The position numbers and the translations under genes were made by a program. Below, piece after piece: positions 1-5,171 of a stretch of 15,941 bases of DNA. Under the pieces are notes generated by a model. It worked only from the letters and a program-made list of their open reading frames with translations. It was not told where the DNA came from and made no database searches. This DNA is from Acholeplasmataceae bacterium (lineage in GTDB: Bacteria > Bacillota_I > Bacilli_A > Acholeplasmatales > Acholeplasmataceae). Every line of letters starts with the position of its first letter. The first letter of the stretch is position 1. Location: positions 1 through 15,941 of the forward strand of contig JAFGTI010000078.1 in NCBI GenBank assembly GCA_016934175.1, in the 5' to 3' direction.

Positions 1-111
1 AATTATACGCCCAATGTACATGTCAAAAGAGAATTGGATTATGCAATGAATATCAATATTGGTTTTGGTGGTCAGAATGCGGCAATCATATTTAAAAAGG
101 TGGAAGAATAG
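1..111 (+). CDS. fabF: 3-oxoacyl-ACP synthase II (FabF/KAS II), C-terminal fragment
   Basis: Only the last 36 codons are in the window; the gene begins upstream and ends with TAG at 109-111. The visible peptide ends in a GFGGQNAAIIF stretch followed by a short Lys/Glu tail. This matches the conserved Gly-rich C-terminal strand of beta-ketoacyl-ACP synthases, usually GFGGHNA. The family condenses acyl-ACP with malonyl-ACP in cytoplasmic type II fatty-acid synthesis. The catalytic Cys-His-His residues lie outside the window, so activity cannot be judged. The fabZ start codon follows the stop with no gap, which supports a fab operon. FabB is a possible alternative name. Confidence 0.85.
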   Translation, partial: NYTPNVHVKRELDYAMNINIGFGGQNAAIIFKKVEE

Positions 112-537
112 ATGATAAGAGAGCAAATAAAAAAAGTTATTCCACATCGTGATCCTTTCTTATTCTTAGATGAAGTTATCGAGCTAGAAGTGATGAAAAG
201 AGCAGTTGGAATCAAGTATATAACGCAAGATGAATATTATTTTAAAGGACATTTCCCAGGTAAACCGGTTATGCCTGGTGTGATTATCATAGAATCATTG
301 GCTCAAGTAGGTGCTGTCATTTTGATGTCAGAACCAAAATATCAAGATAAAATTGTATATTTTACGGGTATAAAAAACGCTAAATTTAGAAAAAGCGTTG
401 TTCCAGGAGATAAGTTAATGTTAGAATGTATCCTAACTAAATTTAGAGAACCTTTTGGTTTTGGTGTAGCAAAAGCTTATGTCGATGGAAATCTTGTTTG
501 TGAAGCAGAAATTTCATTTGCTGTTGGAGAAAAATGA
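112..537 (+). CDS. fabZ: 3-hydroxyacyl-ACP dehydratase FabZ
   Basis: FabZ removes water from (3R)-3-hydroxyacyl-ACP to give trans-2-enoyl-ACP in the cytoplasmic type II fatty-acid cycle. The 141-residue protein is full length for this single hotdog-fold family. The N-terminal PHRDPFLFLD matches the family's PHRyPfLlvD signature. The catalytic pair is visible as His47 in GHFPGKPVMPG (46-56) and Glu61 in IIIESLAQ (58-65). The start is set by AAAGGTGG at 96-103, inside the end of fabF and 8 bases before the ATG. The stop overlaps the next start (ATGA, 534-537), so translation is coupled to the biotin ligase gene. No odd residues are seen. Confidence 0.96.
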   Translation: MIREQIKKVIPHRDPFLFLDEVIELEVMKRAVGIKYITQDEYYFKGHFPGKPVMPGVIIIESLAQVGAVILMSEPKYQDKIVYFTGIKNAKFRKSVVPGDKLMLECILTKFREPFGFGVAKAYVDGNLVCEAEISFAVGEK

Positions 538-1061
538 TTTCACATACTTTATTAGAATTTGAGGAATTAAGCTCAACAAGTAATTTCCTTAAGGAAAATC
601 AAACATATTTTCCAAATATGACATTTATAAGAACAAATCACCAAACACAAGGTAGAGGACAGTATGATCGTGAGTGGGAGTCTCAAGCTGGAGAAAACTT
701 ACTTTTTTCGATTTTACTTAAAGACATCAATGTTTCGAAAGCATATGATATCAAAAAATGGATTACTACTACCCTTATGCTTTATTTTCAGAAAAAAGAT
801 ATTAATGTTTCCTTCAAGGAGCCTAATGATATTTATTTTCATGATAAAAAATTATGTGGTATTTTAATTGAAACCCAATCATCCTCTCATATTTTTGATT
901 ATGTTGTTATCGGTATTGGTATCAATGTCAATCAAGTGGCTTTTGCTAATGAAAAAGCAACCTCGATAAGACAAATTTTAAGTCAAAAAATTAATATTAG
1001 TCATTTGTTTAATGAATTACTTACTATGCTTACTGAATCGTATCAACACTATATATTATGA
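534..1061 (+). CDS. birA: Biotin--[acetyl-CoA-carboxylase] ligase, minimal catalytic form
   Basis: The enzyme activates biotin to biotinyl-AMP and transfers it to the carrier lysine of a biotin enzyme, most likely acetyl-CoA carboxylase. Seen: the biotin/ATP loop TQGRGQYDREWES (38-50), KEPND (95-99) in place of the usual KWPND, the lysine-containing KKLCGILIE (105-113), and GIGINVN (127-133). At 175 residues it has neither the N-terminal winged-helix DNA-binding domain of repressor-type BirA nor room for the full C-terminal SH3-like domain, so it should not be a transcriptional repressor. GGAG at 526-529 precedes the ATG, which overlaps the fabZ stop. The stop overlaps the bioY start. The Trp-to-Glu change in KWPND is unusual, but the other motifs argue for an active enzyme. 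Confidence 0.88.
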   Translation: MISHTLLEFEELSSTSNFLKENQTYFPNMTFIRTNHQTQGRGQYDREWESQAGENLLFSILLKDINVSKAYDIKKWITTTLMLYFQKKDINVSFKEPNDIYFHDKKLCGILIETQSSSHIFDYVVIGIGINVNQVAFANEKATSIRQILSQKINISHLFNELLTMLTESYQHYIL

Positions 1062-1588
1062 AAATAAAACAAGTAACAAGAGTTTCGATATATGCTGCAT
1101 TTATTGCTGTATCCGTTTACTTAGTTCCACCTATCCATATACCATCAATTCAGGTGGCTTTTACCTTGCAAACTCTATTGATTGTACTTGCTGGGTTTCT
1201 TTTTGTTCCAAAAGAAGCTTTTTTAACAGTTTTCATCTATATTGCAATAGGTGCGTTAGGATTGCCTGTGTTTAGTGGCGCTAGAGGTGGATTATCAGTG
1301 TTACTTGGACCCACTGGTGGTTTTTTATTTCTATTTCCATTGGTTAGTTTTTCGATTTCAGTATTGAAATCAAAAACAAAAAATAAATTATATGATTTAG
1401 GTATGGGCTTGCTCATTAGTATTGTTCTATTATATTTTTTAGCTGCCATTTGGTTATCTATTTCATTATCCATCGCTTATTTTAGTGCACTCATCAGTTT
1501 ATTACCTTTTGTTCCTTTTGATATCGTTAAACTTTTTTTAGCTTATTTTATTTATCTAAAATTTCCTACAGAAATCTTAAAATCATGA
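1058..1588 (+). CDS. bioY: Biotin transporter BioY (ECF S-component)
   Basis: This is the substrate-binding membrane subunit of an energy-coupling-factor transporter, which imports biotin alone or with the shared EcfT and EcfA subunits. None of those is in this window. The 176-residue protein has about six hydrophobic segments. It carries the BioY signature: FSGARGG (72-78), then GPTGGF (84-89) running into a long hydrophobic segment, and PFVPFDIVK (150-158) near the end. There is no clear Shine-Dalgarno, and the ATG overlaps the birA stop (ATGA, 1058-1061), so translation probably depends on coupling. Its position after birA suggests the cell scavenges biotin for fatty-acid synthesis. No terminator is seen after it. 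Confidence 0.93.
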   Translation: MKIKQVTRVSIYAAFIAVSVYLVPPIHIPSIQVAFTLQTLLIVLAGFLFVPKEAFLTVFIYIAIGALGLPVFSGARGGLSVLLGPTGGFLFLFPLVSFSISVLKSKTKNKLYDLGMGLLISIVLLYFLAAIWLSISLSIAYFSALISLLPFVPFDIVKLFLAYFIYLKFPTEILKS

Positions 1589-1594
1589 TAAAAT
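1586..1594 (+). promoter_or_regulatory. Candidate extended -10 promoter for the DUF1295 gene
   Basis: TGATAAAAT (TG at 1586-1587, TAAAAT at 1589-1594) overlaps the bioY stop codon. No convincing -35 lies about 17 bases upstream. A start site near 1601 would leave about 38 bases of leader before the preferred ATG at 1639 and almost none before the in-frame ATG at 1606. Confidence 0.4.
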
Positions 1595-1638
1595 AAAAAA
1601 GAATTATGGGGTTAAATTATAAATTAAGGATGATAATT

Positions 1639-2535
1639 ATGACAAAAAGAACTCAAACATTTATTATTTTGTTTCTTATTTATTTTCTTGCAATTATTGT
1701 AGGTGGTCTTAGTTTTGTTTATTATGATCAAATTAACTTAATTTTTCGTGTTCTTGTTGCAGATTTGATGATGACATTAGTGATATGGATTTTTAGTATA
1801 ATCTTAAAAAATGCAAGTATTTATGATCCTTACTGGAGCGTTATACCTCCAGTCATTATATTTGCTGTGATTATTTTTCTTGATAAATCTATTATTTTAA
1901 GTATTGCTCTATTATTCATGGGATTATTGATTTGGGGAGTTAGACTTACATATAATTGGGCAAGTCGTTGGCAAGATTTTTCTGAAATTGACTGGAGATA
2001 TGAAAAGATGAAACAGAGATCTCCTCATTTTTATTTTCTGACTAACCTATTCGGAATTCAATTATTTCCGACACTTATTGTTTTTGCTCAGCTAATAGGG
2101 GCTATCATTTTTATTCAAATTGGACCCAAAACAAACATTTTGATTTGGATTGGTTTTCTCATGATGGTTAGTGCTGCAGTTATTCAATTTATTGCTGATG
2201 AACAAATGAAAAAATTTAAAGAAAGAACTTTAAATAAGAATCTGTGTATTGAAGAGGGTTTATGGAAGTATTCAAGACACCCTAATTATTTTGGTGAGAT
2301 TACATTGTGGTGGGGAGTTTATATGATGTATTTTGGTAGTGTGCTAAGAATTGATTTGATTATTCTCGCACCACTAGCAATGACAGCCTTATTTCTTTTT
2401 ATTAGCATTCCTTGGATGGAAAAAAAGATATTAGAAACAAGACCTGAATATGAAGCATACCAGATGCGTGTATCAAAATTAATTCCATTTATTAGACATA
2501 AGGATAAATCCGCAATGACTTACGAAAATTCTTGA
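1639..2535 (+). CDS. DUF1295 / steroid 5-alpha-reductase-like membrane protein
   Basis: This polytopic membrane protein of 298 residues belongs to the DUF1295 family, related in fold to steroid 5-alpha-reductases and isoprenylcysteine methyltransferases. Seen: repeated hydrophobic segments along most of the length, YDPYWSVIPP in the N-terminal third, and the hallmark GLWKYSRHPNYFGE in the C-terminal third, which in relatives forms part of the nucleotide or methyl-donor pocket. The C-terminal pattern of Pro-Trp-Met-Glu followed by RPEYEAYQ is also typical. I chose ATG 1639 because AAGGA at 1626-1630 sits 8 bases upstream. An in-frame ATG at 1606 would add 11 residues but has no ribosome site. 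The substrate is unknown. The stop codon lies inside the -35 of the next promoter. Confidence 0.8.
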   Translation: MTKRTQTFIILFLIYFLAIIVGGLSFVYYDQINLIFRVLVADLMMTLVIWIFSIILKNASIYDPYWSVIPPVIIFAVIIFLDKSIILSIALLFMGLLIWGVRLTYNWASRWQDFSEIDWRYEKMKQRSPHFYFLTNLFGIQLFPTLIVFAQLIGAIIFIQIGPKTNILIWIGFLMMVSAAVIQFIADEQMKKFKERTLNKNLCIEEGLWKYSRHPNYFGEITLWWGVYMMYFGSVLRIDLIILAPLAMTALFLFISIPWMEKKILETRPEYEAYQMRVSKLIPFIRHKDKSAMTYENS

Positions 2536-2559
2536 CAGAATTTATATAAGTTGTATAAT
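2532..2559 (+). promoter_or_regulatory. Consensus promoter for the fluoride-riboswitch transcript
   Basis: TTGACA at 2532-2537 and TATAAT at 2554-2559 are separated by 16 bases. Both hexamers are exact sigma-70/sigma-A consensus. The predicted start near 2565-2566 coincides with the first base of the riboswitch P1 helix. The -35 contains the TGA stop of the upstream gene (2533-2535). This is the best promoter in the window and suggests that output is limited mainly by the riboswitch. Confidence 0.9.
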
Positions 2560-2564
2560 GGATT

Positions 2565-2624
2565 TTAGGGAATGAATGTCTCCCTAAGTAAAATACTTAA
2601 ACCGCGAAAGCTAATGACTTCTAC
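2565..2624 (+). ncRNA. Fluoride riboswitch aptamer (crcB motif)
   Basis: Helix P1 is TTAGGGA (2565-2571) with TCCCTAA (2581-2587), 7 perfect pairs. Its loop carries AUGAA then GUC. An extra small hairpin (2586-2590 with 2594-2598) follows, then AAACC and a mini-helix GC-GAAA-GC (2604-2611). The conserved 3' strand UAAUGACUUCUAC follows (2612-2624). The P1 loop bases GAA (2574-2576) and GUC (2578-2580) pair with GACUUC (2616-2621) around one bulged U, giving the pseudoknot typical of this class. AACCGC followed by GCUAAUGAC..CUAC closely matches known fluoride aptamers. Fluoride binding should stabilise the pseudoknot and switch the downstream gene on. Confidence 0.92.
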
Positions 2625-2651
2625 AACATTTTTTGTTGTGAAGTTTTTTTT
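2617..2651 (+). terminator. Riboswitch-controlled intrinsic terminator
   Basis: Bases 2617-2628 pair with 2634-2644 (one bulged U at 2622), followed by a T run at 2644-2651. The 5' arm reuses the ACUUCUAC bases that form the aptamer pseudoknot. The two folds therefore exclude each other: ligand-bound aptamer permits read-through, free RNA terminates. Confidence 0.9.
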
Positions 2652-2706
2652 AACAATCAATCATATTTATCATATCAATTCGAAAGATTTGTTAAAGGGT
2701 TTAAAG

Positions 2707-2755
2707 AAAGGGGATATAGTAAAGCTTTTACTGGTTTACTATAATTGAATATATG
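2707..2755 (+). promoter_or_regulatory. Distant Shine-Dalgarno with spacer hairpin before the antiporter start
   Basis: A strong AG-rich ribosome site (GAAAGGGGAT, about 2706-2715) lies roughly 38 bases before the ATG at 2753, too far for normal initiation. The bases between contain an 8-bp perfect inverted repeat, ATAGTAAA (2716-2723) with TTTACTAT (2735-2742) and an 11-base loop. Folding it would leave about 10 unpaired bases between the helix and the ATG. In-frame stops at 2717-2719 and 2720-2722 rule out a start nearer the ribosome site. Confidence 0.6.
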
Positions 2756-3934
2756 GTATTAAGTGTAGGTCTCATTATCATTTCAAGTTTAATGATTTCT
2801 CAAATATTTTATAAACTCAATTTACCAAGAATTATTGGAATGCTTATTACTGGAATCATCTTAGGGCCATTCGTCCTTAATTTAATCAGTCCAGATATTT
2901 TAAATATCTCAGTAGATTTAAGACAAATATCTTTAATTGTAATCTTAATTAGAGCTGGTTTATCCTTAGACCTTGAGGATTTAAAAAAGGTAGGTAAAAC
3001 AGCATTATTGTTATCTTTTATTCCAGCAACCATTGAAATAGTTGCTATTACTTTATTTGCTCCCTTGTTTTTTAATATATCTTATCTTGAGTCAGCAATC
3101 CTTGGTTCTGTTATTGCTGCTGTATCTCCAGCTGTGGTTGTTCCTAGAATGATTCATTTATTGAAAACAAATCATGGTAAAGAAAAGAAGATACCACAAA
3201 TGATATTGGCTGGAGCATCAATTGATGATGTTTATGTCATTATCATTTTCACTTCATTGATTCAAATGTATCTAGGCAACGGATTTTCGGTATTATCTTT
3301 TGTTTTGGTGCCATTATCAATTTTTTTAGGTGTTATTTTAGGAATTAGTTCAGGGAAAGGATTAGTCTATTTATTTAAAAAGTTTCATATGCGTGATACG
3401 ATTAAAGTTTTAATTATTTTTAGTGCTGGATTTTTATTTATTGGATTGGAAAAAGCTTTAGCTGATATGCTGCCTATTTCTGGGTTATTAGCTGTGATGA
3501 CATTGGGTGGTACTATCCTAAAACAACATGAGATTTTGGCAAAACGATTAGTATCAAAATTTGAGAAAATATGGGTGATTGCTGAAATTATGCTTTTTGT
3601 TTTAGTTGGTGCAGCAGTAGATATTTCAGTCATGGCACATGTTGGGTTTATTGCATGCTTATTGATTGCGATTTCGATGACATTTAGAATGATAGGTGTT
3701 TTCTTATCACTCATAAAAACACCACTGAATAAGAAAGAAAAATTTTTTGTAGGTTTCTCATATATGCCAAAAGCAACAGTTCAAGCAGCTATCGGAGCAA
3801 TTCCACTTGCTTTAGGTATACCCAGTGGAAATCTTATTCTTACGATTGCAGTTCTAGCGATTCTCACCACTGCGCCTATTGGTGCGATTCTTATGGATAA
3901 AACATATTCAAAATTATTAACACAAACAATTTAG
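2753..3934 (+). CDS. Cation/proton antiporter (CPA superfamily), fluoride-riboswitch controlled
   Basis: This 393-residue integral membrane protein has about 12 hydrophobic segments and is predicted to exchange a monovalent ion for protons across the cell membrane. Seen: the N-terminal LPRIIGMLITGIILGP stretch (24-39), ASIDD (155-159) with the Asp158-Asp159 pair expected in the ion-binding helix, Arg312 in FRMIG, and MPKATVQAAIG (338-348) with Lys340, as in NhaP/CPA1-type exchangers. No cytosolic TrkA domain is fused. Length fits the membrane core of the family. The ATG is the first usable start after in-frame stops at 2717-2722. An aptamer upstream implies induction by fluoride. Antiporters are a recognised gene class under such riboswitches, but the transported ion cannot be read from the sequence. 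Confidence 0.88.
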   Translation: MVLSVGLIIISSLMISQIFYKLNLPRIIGMLITGIILGPFVLNLISPDILNISVDLRQISLIVILIRAGLSLDLEDLKKVGKTALLLSFIPATIEIVAITLFAPLFFNISYLESAILGSVIAAVSPAVVVPRMIHLLKTNHGKEKKIPQMILAGASIDDVYVIIIFTSLIQMYLGNGFSVLSFVLVPLSIFLGVILGISSGKGLVYLFKKFHMRDTIKVLIIFSAGFLFIGLEKALADMLPISGLLAVMTLGGTILKQHEILAKRLVSKFEKIWVIAEIMLFVLVGAAVDISVMAHVGFIACLLIAISMTFRMIGVFLSLIKTPLNKKEKFFVGFSYMPKATVQAAIGAIPLALGIPSGNLILTIAVLAILTTAPIGAILMDKTYSKLLTQTI

Positions 3935-3950
3935 GTACAAAAATCTTCGT

Positions 3951-3985
3951 AAAAAGGGTACAATATAGATGATGTACTCTTTTTT
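3951..3985 (+). terminator. Intrinsic terminator after the antiporter gene
   Basis: AAAAAGGGTACA (3951-3962) pairs with TGTACTCTTTTT (3973-3984) with one G-U pair and a 10-base loop, ending in a run of Ts. It closes the riboswitch-antiporter transcript before the trk operon. Confidence 0.8.
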
Positions 3986-4007
3986 AATATCTATTTCTCA
4001 AAAAAAG

Positions 4008-4016
4008 TGATAAAAT
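4008..4016 (+). promoter_or_regulatory. Candidate extended -10 promoter for the trk operon
   Basis: TGATAAAAT (TG 4008-4009, TAAAAT 4011-4016) just downstream of the preceding terminator. The -35 region is weak. Predicted leader is about 70 bases. Confidence 0.5.
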
Positions 4017-4053
4017 ATATGAGGTAATTTAAATCACAATATGTTTTTGATTC

Positions 4054-4073
4054 TTATTCTTTAAAAAGAATAA
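4054..4073 (+). other. Leader hairpin before the first trkA-like gene
   Basis: TTATTCTTT (4054-4062) and AAAGAATAA (4065-4073) are perfect complements separated by AA, ending 4 bases before the AAAGGAG ribosome site (4078-4084). The stem is almost all A-T, with no following T run, so it is not a terminator. A role in translation or mRNA stability is possible but unproven. Confidence 0.45.
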
Positions 4074-4092
4074 AGCTAAAGGAGTTACAATT

Positions 4093-4512
4093 ATGAAGAG
4101 AAATAAGTTTATTGTTATTGGTTCAGGACGTCTAGGATCCAATATTGCAACTCAAATGTCAGAGCTTGGAGAAGATGTCATTATCATCGATGCCACAGAT
4201 GATTCTTTTAGAAAATTACAAGAATCTTTTTCTGGGTACCAAGTCGTTGGCGATGCTACAGATTTATCTGTTTTAGAAAATTCTTACATTAAGCATGCAA
4301 AGACAGTCGTTATTACAACAGACAGTGATAATGTTAATATCTTTTTAGCGCATGTTTGTTATTACATCTATAACGTACCAACCATATTTGTTAGACTCGC
4401 TGATACTGATAAAAGTAGTTTACTAGAAGGTACTTATATAAAAGCTATCTATCCATTTACTTTGTCACTTCAAGAATTTATGACACTTTACAAGCAGGAG
4501 GAACACAAATGA
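4093..4512 (+). CDS. TrkA-like NAD-binding (RCK_N) protein, single domain
   Basis: This 139-residue cytoplasmic protein is a single RCK_N/TrkA-N Rossmann domain, the nucleotide-sensing gate regulator of Trk/Ktr potassium channels. Seen: GSGRLGS (10-16) after the first strand, Asp33 at the end of the second strand, the family signature GDATD (53-57), and VVITTDSD then VRLAD. It stops after the Rossmann domain and lacks the C-terminal RCK_C ligand domain found in TrkA or KtrA. AAAGGAG (4078-4084) lies 8 bases before the ATG. Its stop overlaps the next gene (4509-4512), a second TrkA-like protein that keeps an RCK_C domain. The two probably assemble into one ring under TrkH. The missing domain is a family feature or a loss, not a frameshift in view. 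Confidence 0.87.
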   Translation: MKRNKFIVIGSGRLGSNIATQMSELGEDVIIIDATDDSFRKLQESFSGYQVVGDATDLSVLENSYIKHAKTVVITTDSDNVNIFLAHVCYYIYNVPTIFVRLADTDKSSLLEGTYIKAIYPFTLSLQEFMTLYKQEEHK

Positions 4513-5171
4513 AAATCGTCATCACAGGCGGAAAGCATGAAGCTGATTTTATTGTAAAAATGCTAAAAGAAGAACGTCATCAATTAATCATTATTAATCA
4601 GGATCGAGAATTTGCAGAATATATCTCTACTAACAATGATATATCTGTCTTTCCAGGCGATCCTACTAAGGCTTATGTCTTATCGGATGCTGAAGCAGAT
4701 AATGCAGATGTATTACTTGCCTTATCCGATAGTGATACAGATAACTATATTATTTGTTTAACTGCAAAAAAACAATTCAATATTAAAAGAACAGTTTCGA
4801 AAGTTAAGAATCCTAAAAATGTAGAATTATTTAAAAAATTAGGTGTTGATAGTGTTATATCATCAACCTATTTATTAGCCCAAACAATTTTGAATGAATC
4901 ATCTGTTGAAAATATAATTAAGACACTTTCTATTGAAGATGAAAAGATTGTAATGGTTGAAATGGGTGTAGAAGATTCTTTTGCTCTAGTTGACAAACGG
5001 ATTATGGATATCAATTTTCCTAAAAATATTAATATAAGTTGTATATTTAGAGATCCTCATGTCATTATCCCTAAAGGTGATACGATCATTAAATCTGGAG
5101 ACAAGCTGATTGTTATATCAACACCTTCAGAACAAGAAGAAACAATTGAATTTATTAAAAAGAAAAGATGA
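4509..5171 (+). CDS. trkA: TrkA-like potassium channel regulator (RCK_N + RCK_C)
   Basis: This 220-residue cytoplasmic regulator of potassium uptake has an RCK_N fold (about 1-130) and a TrkA_C/RCK_C domain (about 136-208). The latter ends in the typical PKGDTIIKSGDKLIVIS (188-204). The nucleotide-binding loop is degenerate: GGKHEA (7-12) replaces GxGxxG, and Asn30 sits where an acidic ribose-binding residue is expected. GDPTK (50-54) is a weakened GDATD. It may therefore not bind NAD(H), in contrast to its neighbour. A strong GGAGG lies about 8-12 bases before the ATG, which overlaps the previous stop. Its own stop overlaps the trkH start. Together the two genes resemble an E. coli-type TrkA separated into unequal parts. 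Confidence 0.88.
   Translation: MKIVITGGKHEADFIVKMLKEERHQLIIINQDREFAEYISTNNDISVFPGDPTKAYVLSDAEADNADVLLALSDSDTDNYIICLTAKKQFNIKRTVSKVKNPKNVELFKKLGVDSVISSTYLLAQTILNESSVENIIKTLSIEDEKIVMVEMGVEDSFALVDKRIMDINFPKNINISCIFRDPHVIIPKGDTIIKSGDKLIVISTPSEQEETIEFIKKKR

Noticed and set aside
1606..1638. Upstream ATG start for the DUF1295 protein
   Set aside because: There is no Shine-Dalgarno, and it would be nearly leaderless from the candidate promoter. ATG 1639 has AAGGA 8 bases upstream.
2809..3714. Minus-strand open frames inside the antiporter gene
   Set aside because: They have no ribosome sites and composition typical of antisense shadows of a membrane protein gene.
4041..4064. Seven-residue hydrophobic leader peptide (MFLILIL) before the trk operon, ending in the leader hairpin
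   Set aside because: Its ribosome site (GAGG near 4021) is about 17 bases away, and there is no run of regulatory codons or terminator to attenuate.
4020..4092. Cyclic-di-AMP (ydaO) riboswitch in the trk leader
   Set aside because: The potassium context made it worth checking, but the leader is only about 70 bases and lacks the conserved core of that class.
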